Part shown: piece after piece, positions 1 to 5,985 of the stretch | Layout: the number at the start of each line of letters is the position of its first letter | Position numbering within the stretch: position 1 is the first letter of the stretch | NCBI GenBank assembly: GCA_947448975.1 | Contig: CANFPR010000022.1 | Location: 1 to 9,625, forward strand | From: Micrococcales bacterium | Lineage (GTDB): Bacteria > Actinomycetota > Actinomycetes > Actinomycetales > Microbacteriaceae | DNA length: 9,625 bases | Direction of reading: 5' to 3' | The notes under the pieces: model-generated | The model's input: only the letters and a program-made list of their open reading frames with translations | Told to the model about the DNA's origin: nothing | Database searches by the model: none | Position numbers and translations under genes: made by a program

Positions 1-359
<359 letters not shown>

Positions 360-368
360 AGTGTGATA

Positions 369-390
369 ACCCAGAAGCAAGCTCCTGGGT
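369..390 (-). other. rRNA leader hairpin with CUUG loop
   Basis: The RNA ACCCAGGAG-CUUG-CUUCUGGGU folds into a stem of nine pairs, including one G-U, capped by a CUUG tetraloop closed by G-C. This is a known unusually stable loop type. It ends about 10 nt before the predicted mature 16S 5' end, where processing or folding signals are expected. The stem is seen directly; its role is inferred. Confidence 0.6.
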
Positions 391-402
391 AATTCTTTTC
401 GA

Positions 403-423
403 AACGGCCGGAAAATGGCCGTT
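403..423 (-). other. rRNA leader hairpin, 7-bp perfect stem
   Basis: Perfect inverted repeat AACGGCC / GGCCGTT with a 7-nt loop, in the leader about 45 nt before mature 16S. It has no U-run, so it is not a terminator. It is probably part of the leader fold. Confidence 0.55.
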
Positions 424-444
424 CAGTTTGATCTGACTAGTTTC

Positions 445-459
445 GATTGTCTGACAATC
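445..459. repeat. 15-bp palindrome GATTGTC-T-GACAATC in rRNA leader
   Basis: The two 7-nt arms are perfect inverted repeats around a single central base. A one-base loop cannot form in RNA without opening the inner pairs, so this looks more like a duplex DNA site for a dimeric protein than a hairpin. It may instead be a chance or structural element of the rRNA leader. Function unknown. Confidence 0.5.
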
Positions 460-540
460 TATCTAATCCAATTACTTTTGGCACAGCCAGAAGACAAGCT
501 TCTAACCATGCCGATTTTTTTGGCATTGAATTGTGCACAC

Positions 541-559
541 TGTTGAGTTCTCAAAGATC
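541..559 (-). promoter_or_regulatory. boxA antitermination-like site of rRNA leader
   Basis: The minus strand reads GATCTTTGAGAACTCAACA followed by GTGTGCAC. This matches the boxA-type sequence found in actinobacterial 16S leaders (CTTTGAGAACTCAA...). In characterised systems boxA RNA binds NusB-NusE and recruits the antitermination complex, so rRNA transcription escapes Rho. Position, sequence and the flanking promoters all agree. Confidence 0.8.
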
Positions 560-566
560 GGATGCG

Positions 567-596
567 TCTGGGAGTTTCCTTGCGGTCGCCTCCAGA
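567..596 (-). promoter_or_regulatory. boxB-like hairpin before boxA
   Basis: TCTGGAG pairs with CTCCCAGA (one bulged C) across a 15-nt loop, 7 nt upstream of boxA in the transcript. A hairpin preceding boxA is the usual boxB position in rRNA leaders. It starts only a few nt from the predicted P3 start point, so transcripts from P3 would carry it at their 5' end. Confidence 0.5.
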
Positions 597-607
597 GCAA
601 CTTCACT

Positions 608-635
608 AACTTACCACAAAGATCATCTGTGTCAA
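608..635 (-). promoter_or_regulatory. rRNA promoter P3 (sigma-A type)
   Basis: Minus-strand -35 TTGACA (630-635), 16-nt spacer, -10 TAAGTT (608-613); predicted start point near 601. The -35 is a perfect consensus match. It is the promoter closest to 16S and lies just before the boxB/boxA leader. Confidence 0.65.
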
Positions 636-669
636 ATACAGACACATAAATTTTTGAGGAAGTTTTTCA

Positions 670-699
670 ATCCTAGACGGCAAACAGCAAGCCTGTAAA
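670..699 (-). promoter_or_regulatory. rRNA promoter P2 (sigma-A type, weaker)
   Basis: Minus-strand -35 TTTACA (694-699), 18-nt spacer, -10 TAGGAT (670-675); predicted start near 663. TAGGAT-like -10 boxes are common in actinobacteria, but the spacing is longer than the optimum, so this is the least certain of the three. Confidence 0.5.
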
Positions 700-783
700 G
701 GCTGACTTTTTGTCATTTAGGATTCGTTGCACTTGAGCCGGCGACCTAAGCAGGTTCTGCCAAACTTTGGGCAACGAGTAGAA

Positions 784-812
784 ACATTACGGGAAGGTAA
801 CGCCCAAGTCAA
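784..812 (-). promoter_or_regulatory. rRNA promoter P1 (sigma-A type)
   Basis: Minus-strand -35 TTGACT (807-812), optimal 17-nt spacer, -10 TAATGT (784-789); predicted start near 777. TTGACT is a frequent -35 in actinobacterial rRNA promoters. A/T tracts lie immediately upstream, as expected for a strong rRNA promoter. Confidence 0.65.
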
Positions 813-854
813 ATCCAAACGCTACTTTTTTGGATATTTCCTTAAAACTTTTTT
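813..854 (-). promoter_or_regulatory. UP-element-like phased A/T tracts upstream of P1
   Basis: On the minus strand, A6 runs at 849-854 and 826-831 lie about 23 bp apart, with TTTT and AAATAT between them, close to two helical turns. The nearer tract is about -49 to -54 from the predicted P1 start. Such tracts bend DNA and can bind the RNA polymerase alpha C-terminal domain. The inference is positional. Confidence 0.45.
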
Positions 855-883
855 ATGGGCGAGCAAATGCGGCGTTTAAAGGG

Positions 884-928
884 GAATCGGGTAGCTCCAG
901 TGTCTTTCGATCTGGAGCTACCCGATTC
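884..928 (-). terminator. 17-bp perfect hairpin after the small secreted-protein gene
   Basis: A perfect 17-nt inverted repeat (884-900 with 912-928, core GGGTAGCTCCAG) surrounds an 11-nt loop. It begins 6 nt after the TAA stop of the 73-codon gene and lies upstream of rRNA promoter P1, the right place to insulate the two units. The minus-strand 3' flank reads CCCCTTTAAACG, so there is no proper U-run. The opposite strand has CGTTTTGTT after the stem but no gene to terminate. It is probably a terminator, perhaps an atypical one or a transcript stabiliser. Confidence 0.65.
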
Positions 929-934
929 GTTTTG

Positions 935-1156
935 TTACTTGGTTGCGACCTTGGCAGCCTTCTTGGCAGCCTGGTTTGCAGCTTTCTTAGCAGCGTGCTT
1001 AGCCTGTCCCTTTTTACCCATTGGCTTTGCATCGGCAGCCTTCACTGAATGTGAATGTGCCTTAGCAGGCTTGGTGGTTTCTGCCGCAAATGCGCCAGCG
1101 CTTCCTCCAAGCACCAAAGGAACAGTGACAAGCAGCGCGATTAGCTTCTTACCCAT
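935..1156 (-). CDS. small secreted Lys/Ala-rich protein, acid-shock (Asr)-like
   Basis: 73 residues. Residues 1-24 form a classic Sec signal peptide: MGKK, a hydrophobic core (LIALLVTVPLVL), then GGSAGAFA with cleavage expected after AFA. The mature ~49 residues are strongly basic: 13 Lys, three His, only one Glu and one Asp, no Cys. The C-terminus is six tetrapeptides in a row of form xAAK (residues 50-73: GQAK, HAAK, KAAN, QAAK, KAAK, VATK). The start at 1156 is chosen because GGAAGGAT lies 4 nt upstream and a signal peptide begins there; the upstream in-frame ATG at 1198 would put a polar 14-residue extension before it and lacks such a site. The layout (signal peptide, AFAAET, then Lys/Ala/His-rich repeats) resembles enterobacterial Asr, but low-complexity proteins converge easily. 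A periplasmic-type acid or cation buffer, a wall- or DNA-binding peptide, or an antimicrobial-like peptide are all possible. Real gene likely; function uncertain. Confidence 0.75.
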   Translation of the reverse strand: MGKKLIALLVTVPLVLGGSAGAFAAETTKPAKAHSHSVKAADAKPMGKKGQAKHAAKKAANQAAKKAAKVATK

Positions 1157-1160
1157 TTTG

Positions 1161-1168
1161 ATCCTTCC
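1161..1168 (-). promoter_or_regulatory. ribosome binding site deciding the start of the small secreted protein
   Basis: GGAAGGAT on the minus strand, 4 nt before the ATG at 1154-1156. This strong Shine-Dalgarno match favours the 73-codon form over a start at 1198. Confidence 0.75.
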
Positions 1169-1173
1169 ATCGA

Positions 1174-1193
1174 TGTGAGGTTTGAATCTCACA
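1174..1193. promoter_or_regulatory. inverted repeat TGTGAG-N8-CTCACA, possible operator or 5'-UTR stem
   Basis: Perfect 6-bp arms separated by 8 bases, 5 nt upstream of the ribosome binding site of the small secreted-protein gene. The wording recalls CRP/FNR-family sites (TGTGA...TCACA), but the gap between TGTGA and TCACA is 10 bases rather than 6. As RNA it could form a short stem. A TAGCAT -10-like box lies at 1200-1205, without a recognisable -35. Confidence 0.3.
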
Positions 1194-1342
1194 ATCAAGA
1201 TGCTAGGAAGCGAGCTTTTGAGAGCCGTGTGGCGACCTATAGAGGATTCTAAGAACCTGCGGGATGAGATAAGGCCGCCAGAACGAGGGCGCAGATTTAG
1301 GTCGGTTAGAACGAGGCAACCCGTTTGGGATAGCCGGAGCGC

Positions 1343-2641
1343 CTAAGCCTTGAAGATGCCGGCGAGGGTTTTCTTGCCGCGGCGCAGCACGGCAAAGCTG
1401 CCACTCAACCAGGCATCAACCTGCGCAGTCTCTTCTTCGACCTTGACGTTGTTTAGGTAGACGCCACCCTCGGCGATCGCTCGGCGCCCAGCGCTTACGC
1501 TCGCAACCAAACCGGTGTCCACCAGCAGTTGCGCAACGCTGTCGCCATCGGCGGCATTGGTGTGCGGAAGTTCACGCAGTGCAGACTCGAGGGTGGAGGC
1601 ATCCAAGGACGCTAGATCACCCTGACCGAAAAGCGCTGCGGAAGCGTCGATGGCTGCCTGAGCGGCCTCGGGAGAGTGCACCAGCGAGGTGACCTCAAAG
1701 GCAAGACGCTTCTGTGCGGCACGGAGGTAAGGCGCGTCAGCGGTTTGCTTGGCTAACTCTTCGATTTCTGCCTTACCGATAAACGTGAAGACCTTCAAAC
1801 GATCAACCACGTCGGCGTCTTCGACGTTCAGCCAGAATTGGTAGAAAGCGTAAGGGCTGGTCATGTCGGCATCTAACCAAACCGCGTTGCCCTCAGACTT
1901 GCCAAACTTCTGACCATCGGAGTTGGTAATCAGTGGCGTGGCCAGGATGTGCGCCGAAGCTCCTTCGACCTTGCGAATGAGGTCGGTTCCTGAGGTCAGG
2001 TTTCCCCACTGGTCGCTGCCGCCCGTTTGAAGAACACAGTTGTAGCGGCGAAATAGCTCGAGGAAGTCCATGCCCTGCAAGATTTGGTACGAGAACTCGG
2101 TGTACGAGATGCCGTGTTCGGAGTTGAGTCGAGCCGACACCGCATCTTTGCTAAGCATCTTGCCGACGCGAAAGTGCTTGCCGATGTCGCGCAGAAAGTC
2201 AATGGCAGACATCGGCGCGGTCCAGTCGAGGTTATTCACCAAGCGAGCGGCATTCGAGCCTTCGAATGAAAGGAATCTGGCACCCTGACGGCCCAAACGC
2301 TCCACCCACTCGGCAACGGTCTCTTTTGAGTTGAGCGTGCGTTCTGCCGAAGGGCGAGGGTCGCCCACCAAGCCGGTGGACCCGCCAATTAGAAGAAGAG
2401 GATTGTGGCCCGCCAACTGGAGGCGACGTAGGGTAAGCAGCTGCACCAAGTTACCAAGGTGGAGGCTAGGGGCAGTTGGGTCGAAGCCGCAGTAGTAGGT
2501 GATTGGCTCGCCAGCCAGCGCCGCCTTGAGTTCGGCTTCATCGGTAGAAAGGGCTACCAGACCGCGCCACTGAAGTTCGTCCCAAAGGGTTGCAAAGGTG
2601 GCGTCGTTCGACTGGGATGCTAGCGACTGCGGAGTGGCCAT
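1343..2641 (-). CDS. tyrS: tyrosyl-tRNA synthetase
   Basis: Class I aminoacyl-tRNA synthetase that charges tRNA-Tyr with tyrosine using ATP, in the cytoplasm. 432 residues, close to the ~420-430 of bacterial TyrRS. The HIGH signature is HLGN (61-64) after YCGFDPTAPSL; the tyrosine-binding region shows GGSDQWGN (207-214); the KMSKS loop is KFGKS (245-249). A C-terminal S4-like RNA-binding domain (about 368-430) contains LLVDTGLVAS...RRAIAEGGVYLNN and ends with RRGKK. The KFGKS form and length fit the TyrS rather than the TyrZ subgroup. The ATG is 3 nt after the argH stop, with GAAGGAAG inside the end of argH, so translation is probably coupled. It ends in TAG, and I see no convincing terminator in the next 186 nt. 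No T-box leader is visible. Confidence 0.98.
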   Translation of the reverse strand: MATPQSLASQSNDATFATLWDELQWRGLVALSTDEAELKAALAGEPITYYCGFDPTAPSLHLGNLVQLLTLRRLQLAGHNPLLLIGGSTGLVGDPRPSAERTLNSKETVAEWVERLGRQGARFLSFEGSNAARLVNNLDWTAPMSAIDFLRDIGKHFRVGKMLSKDAVSARLNSEHGISYTEFSYQILQGMDFLELFRRYNCVLQTGGSDQWGNLTSGTDLIRKVEGASAHILATPLITNSDGQKFGKSEGNAVWLDADMTSPYAFYQFWLNVEDADVVDRLKVFTFIGKAEIEELAKQTADAPYLRAAQKRLAFEVTSLVHSPEAAQAAIDASAALFGQGDLASLDASTLESALRELPHTNAADGDSVAQLLVDTGLVASVSAGRRAIAEGGVYLNNVKVEEETAQVDAWLSGSFAVLRRGKKTLAGIFKA

Positions 2642-2644
2642 GGA

Positions 2645-4048
2645 TCAGGCTTCCTTCTTGGCAACGAGTTTGCGGAGCGCAGAAATCTGCTCGATTACGC
2701 GTGGAAGGGCGGTGCCGCCGGCACCAACGCGTGAGCGAATGCTTCCGTCGACCGACAGAACCTGGCGCACCTCGGGAGTGAGCTTTGGAGAAATTTCGGC
2801 CAATTCGACATCTGGCACTTGGTGAAGTTCGAGGTTGTTGCGTTCGCAGTAAGAAACCAACTTGCCGGTGATTTCGTGGGCGTCGCGGAACGGAACCTTC
2901 TGCTTCACCAACCACTCGGCAACGTCGGTGGCCAGGCTGAAACCGGCCGGTGCGAGGAGCTCGAGACGGTTCTTGTTGTATTCGAGAGTCGCAACCATTC
3001 CGGTGAATGCCGGCAGAAGAACGGTGAGGGTGTCGACCGCGTCGAAAACCGGCTCTTTATCTTCTTGAAGGTCGCGGTTGTAAGAAAGTGGCAAGCCCTT
3101 GAGGGTTGCGAGAAGGCCGGTTAGGTCACCGATGAGTCGACCAGCCTTGCCACGAGCAAGTTCGGCGATGTCTGGGTTCTTCTTTTGCGGCATGATCGAA
3201 GATCCGGTTGAGAAGGCATCGCTCAACTTGATGTAGTCGAACTCCGCACTAGCCCAGATGATAATTTCTTCGGCGAAACGCGAAAGGTTGATTGCCACGA
3301 GGCTGGCAATGAACGCAAACTCCGCAACTACATCGCGGCTTGCGGTTGCATCCATGGAGTTTTGAGTTACGCCCGACAAGCCGAGTTCGGCGGCAACCAA
3401 GTTTGGGTCGAGCCCCAGAGTTGACCCAGCCAGCGCACCTGCTCCGTAAGGCGACAGTGATGCACGTTTTCTCCAGTCGTGGAGGCGCTCGATGTCGCGC
3501 GCCACGGGCCAGGCGTGAGCTAGTAGGTGATGCGAAAGCAGAACCGGCTGAGCGTGCTGGAAGTGGGTTCGACCGGGCATAGCAACGCCCATGTTTTCTT
3601 CGGCAGAATTGGTGAGCACCTCGATGTACTCGAGCAGCAGTTGTTCGATGACGTTGGACTGGTCGAGTAGGTACATGCGAATAAGAGTGGCGATCTGGTC
3701 GTTGCGCGAGCGTCCGGCGCGAATCTTGCCACCGAGTTCAGGCCCAGAAATTTCGATCAGCCCACGCTCGAGAGCACCGTGCACATCTTCGTCGGTTTCT
3801 TTGGCTGCAAACGAGCCATTCTCAACTCGGCGAAGCAGCTCTTCGAGGTTGCGGGTTAGCGAATCAAGTTCGGCGGTGGTTAGGTAGCCGGCCTGAAACA
3901 AGGCTTTGATGTGTGCGAGGCTGCCTGCAATGTCGTACTTGGCCAAACGCCAGTCGAAGTGAACAGAACGGCTTAGCGCTGCCAAGGCGTCGCTTGGTCC
4001 GCCTTCGAAACGGCTGCCCCAGAGGGAGTTGGCACCGCCAGCAGACAT
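2645..4048 (-). CDS. argH: argininosuccinate lyase
   Basis: Last enzyme of arginine synthesis: splits argininosuccinate into arginine and fumarate, cytoplasmic homotetramer of the fumarase/aspartase superfamily. 467 residues, typical for ArgH. Family blocks are intact: SRNDQ (114-118), [10 protein letters not shown] (159-168) with the catalytic-base His162, and the signature loop [12 protein letters not shown] (282-293) carrying the catalytic serine. The C-terminal part with [12 protein letters not shown] (387-398) is the usual ArgH end. The start is supported by AGGAG 4 nt before the ATG. It is separated from argF by 87 nt, the widest gap in the block, and followed after 3 nt by tyrS. Neither argG nor argR, which in many actinobacteria sit between argF and argH, is present. 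Confidence 0.98.
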   Translation of the reverse strand: MSAGGANSLWGSRFEGGPSDALAALSRSVHFDWRLAKYDIAGSLAHIKALFQAGYLTTAELDSLTRNLEELLRRVENGSFAAKETDEDVHGALERGLIEISGPELGGKIRAGRSRNDQIATLIRMYLLDQSNVIEQLLLEYIEVLTNSAEENMGVAMPGRTHFQHAQPVLLSHHLLAHAWPVARDIERLHDWRKRASLSPYGAGALAGSTLGLDPNLVAAELGLSGVTQNSMDATASRDVVAEFAFIASLVAINLSRFAEEIIIWASAEFDYIKLSDAFSTGSSIMPQKKNPDIAELARGKAGRLIGDLTGLLATLKGLPLSYNRDLQEDKEPVFDAVDTLTVLLPAFTGMVATLEYNKNRLELLAPAGFSLATDVAEWLVKQKVPFRDAHEITGKLVSYCERNNLELHQVPDVELAEISPKLTPEVRQVLSVDGSIRSRVGAGGTALPRVIEQISALRKLVAKKEA

Positions 4049-4135
4049 GTTGCTCCTAAGTTTTTTCGCGCCGAACCGACTCGAGAATTAGTTCAATACT
4101 AGTTTGGGGATGTTTGGGAGGCCGGTTGTTGCCCG

Positions 4136-5062
4136 CTATTTCGCGTGTGCAGCGAGCCAGACCAGCAAAGCCTTTTGGGCGTGCAGGCGGTTTTCCGCTT
4201 CATCCCAGATGACCGACTGCGGACCGTCGATTACTTCGGCGCTCACCTCGTAGCCACGGTACGCCGGCAGGCAGTGCAAGAAGATCGCATCGCTCTTAGC
4301 TTTGGCCATGAGGTTTGAGTCGATGGTGTAGCCCGAAAAGTCGTCGATGCGCTTTTGCTTCTCGCTCTCCTGCCCCATCGAAATCCAGGTATCGGTGGTG
4401 ACCACGTCGGCGTCAACAACGGCGTCGTTTGGATTGGTGAAAGTAGAGACTGACCCTCCAGTGGTCGCGGCAATGGACGACGCGCGAGACACGATTGCTG
4501 CATCTGCCGAGTAGCCGTTAGGTGCGGCAAGAGCAACGTGCATTCCAGCCATGGCGCAAGCGATTAGGTACGAGTTGGCCATGTTGTTGGCGGCGTCACC
4601 GATGTAGGCGATCTTGAGCCCTGCGAGGCTTCCCTTGTGCTCTTTGATGGTGAGCAGGTCGGCCAGCAACTGGCAAGGGTGGTAGTCATCGCTGAGCGAG
4701 TTAACTACCGGAACCTTAGAGTTGGCCGCCATCTCTTCGAGCCCTGACTGCGCGTAGGTGCGCCAAACAATTGCGGCAACCTGGCGTTCGAGCACGCGTG
4801 CGGTGTCGGCCACCGATTCCTTACCGCCCATCTGGCTCGACTGAGAGTCGATGACCAACGGAACGCCGCCCAAATCGGCAACGCCAACGGCAAAAGAGAC
4901 ACGCGTGCGAGTTGAAGTCTTGTCGAAAATCAGCGCAACGGTCTGCGGGCCGGCAAAGGGTCGGTGCGAATAGGGAGAAGCCTTCAGCTCGAGCGCGAGG
5001 TTGAGAATCTCGGCCTGCTCTTTAGACGTGATGTCATCGTCTTTCAGAAAGTGGCGGGTCAT
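4136..5062 (-). CDS. argF: ornithine carbamoyltransferase
   Basis: Transfers the carbamoyl group from carbamoyl phosphate to ornithine, giving citrulline; cytoplasmic, usually a trimer. 308 residues, the normal length. The carbamoyl-phosphate loop is STRTR (50-54), with HPCQ (128-131) also contacting this substrate. The ornithine side shows DTWISMGQE (224-232, the SMG loop) and HCLPAYRG (263-270) with the catalytic-region Cys264. These ornithine signatures separate it from aspartate carbamoyltransferase. The C-terminus DEAENRLHAQKALL is standard. The ATG follows AGGAG with a 5-nt gap. It begins only 29 nt after argB, where argD usually stands in actinobacteria. An anabolic role is inferred from the biosynthetic neighbours. 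Confidence 0.97.
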   Translation of the reverse strand: MTRHFLKDDDITSKEQAEILNLALELKASPYSHRPFAGPQTVALIFDKTSTRTRVSFAVGVADLGGVPLVIDSQSSQMGGKESVADTARVLERQVAAIVWRTYAQSGLEEMAANSKVPVVNSLSDDYHPCQLLADLLTIKEHKGSLAGLKIAYIGDAANNMANSYLIACAMAGMHVALAAPNGYSADAAIVSRASSIAATTGGSVSTFTNPNDAVVDADVVTTDTWISMGQESEKQKRIDDFSGYTIDSNLMAKAKSDAIFLHCLPAYRGYEVSAEVIDGPQSVIWDEAENRLHAQKALLVWLAAHAK

Positions 5063-5091
5063 TTTTGCTCCTGTGGTTTGAAGACTAAAGA

Positions 5092-5985
5092 TTACTCTGG
5101 CGAAACCATAGTGCCGAAACCGGTCTTGGTGAAGATTTCCAACAGGATGCTGTGAGGCGTGCGACCATCGATGATGTGCGCGTGCGGCACTCCCCCGCGA
5201 ACCGCTTCAAGGCAAGCCTGCATCTTTGGAATCATCCCCGATTCAAGACTCGGCAGCATTGCCTCAAGTTCTGCCGCGCTGATTTCGCTAACCAGCGAAT
5301 CGGTGTTTGGCCAATCGCTGTAAAGGCCGGGCACATCGGTGAGCACCATTAGTTTTTCGGCACCGAGCGCTACCGCTAGCGCCGAAGCAGCAAGGTCGGC
5401 GTTTACGTTTAGCAAGTTGCCGTTGCCATCTGGGGCCACGGTTGAAATTACTGGGATGTCGCCGCGGTCGAGTGACTCGAACACGACCCGAGGGTTGACC
5501 AGGTTAACCTCGCCGACCAGCCCGATGTCAATTGGACCGTCTTCGCCTTCGAGCGTGGTGACTGCAGCGCGAAACAGGTTTGAGTCTTCGCCCGATAGAA
5601 CCTGAGCGCCGGCTCCGGCTTCGCGAATCATCTCGGCAAGGGATGCACTGATTTGGTTGCGCAGAACATCGCGCACGACTCCGATGGTCTCGGGGGTGGT
5701 AACTCTGAAACCGCCGCGGAATTCACTCTCGATGCCGAGTTCTTTGAGGCGCGCCGAGATTTGGGGACCACCGCCGTGCACCACTACTGGTTTGATGCCG
5801 ACCCAACGCAGATAGGCCATGTCTTGCGCGAACGCCTGCTGCAACGATTCGTCGACCATGGCGTTGCCACCAAACTTGACGACCACTACCTTGCCGTGAA
5901 AGTTCTGCAGCCATGGCAGCGATTCGATCAGCGTTTCGGCTTTGATGGCCGCGTGATCTAGATTCTGAGCGTTCGAAGGTTTCAT
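5092..5985 (-). CDS. argB: acetylglutamate kinase (arginine-sensitive type)
   Basis: Phosphorylates N-acetylglutamate with ATP, the second and usually the controlled step. 297 residues of the amino-acid kinase family. Visible blocks: VVVKFGGNAM (34-43), the glycine loop VHGGGPQIS (69-77), FRGGFRVT (89-96) at the substrate site, and VLTDVPGLYSD (214-224) near the nucleotide site. An N-terminal extension (residues ~14-30, AIKAETLIESLPWLQNF) precedes the kinase core. In characterised enzymes this helix links dimers into an arginine-inhibited hexamer, and the C-terminal GFGTM is also usual in that class, so feedback inhibition by arginine is likely (inference). The start codon overlaps the argJ stop by one base (TAATG), indicating translational coupling. 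argF follows after 29 nt with no argD between. Confidence 0.98.
   Translation of the reverse strand: MKPSNAQNLDHAAIKAETLIESLPWLQNFHGKVVVVKFGGNAMVDESLQQAFAQDMAYLRWVGIKPVVVHGGGPQISARLKELGIESEFRGGFRVTTPETIGVVRDVLRNQISASLAEMIREAGAGAQVLSGEDSNLFRAAVTTLEGEDGPIDIGLVGEVNLVNPRVVFESLDRGDIPVISTVAPDGNGNLLNVNADLAASALAVALGAEKLMVLTDVPGLYSDWPNTDSLVSEISAAELEAMLPSLESGMIPKMQACLEAVRGGVPHAHIIDGRTPHSILLEIFTKTGFGTMVSPE

Larger units (their letters stand above)
360..601 (-). other. 16S rRNA leader (transcribed spacer upstream of rrs)
   Basis: This untranslated stretch between the most promoter-proximal start point (~601) and mature 16S contains, in transcript order, a boxB-like hairpin, a boxA motif, the GTGTGCACAATTCAATGCC wording usual in actinobacterial rRNA leaders, an ATGCC/GGCAT stem around an A-run (508-526), a 15-bp palindrome (445-459), a GC-rich hairpin (403-423) and a CUUG-capped hairpin (369-390) just before 16S. 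By family knowledge such leaders guide antitermination, RNase III processing and 30S assembly. The RNase III partner strand would lie 3' of 16S, outside the window. No protein-coding gene is credible here. Confidence 0.85.

Noticed and set aside
447..698. Open frame of 83 codons on the plus strand through the rRNA leader and promoters
   Set aside because: It runs antisense to boxA and two rRNA promoters, has no good ribosome site, and its translation shows no family features.
720..780. Possible tRNA or further promoter between P1 and P2
   Set aside because: No cloverleaf could be drawn, and the best -35/-10 pair (TTGCCC, TTAGGT) has a 19-nt spacer and poor matches.
1157..1198. Longer form of the small secreted protein starting at 1198
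   Set aside because: It would place a charged 14-residue extension before the signal peptide and would run through the ribosome site that fits the ATG at 1156.
1199..1342. Rho-independent terminator after tyrS
   Set aside because: Only a 4-bp GGTT/AACC stem and no U-run were found, so no terminator can be supported.
5653..5961. Plus-strand open frame of about 100 codons opposite argB, and similar ones opposite argH, argJ, argC and pheT
   Set aside because: These are shadow frames produced by GC-biased third positions of the real minus-strand genes; none has a recognisable domain or ribosome site.
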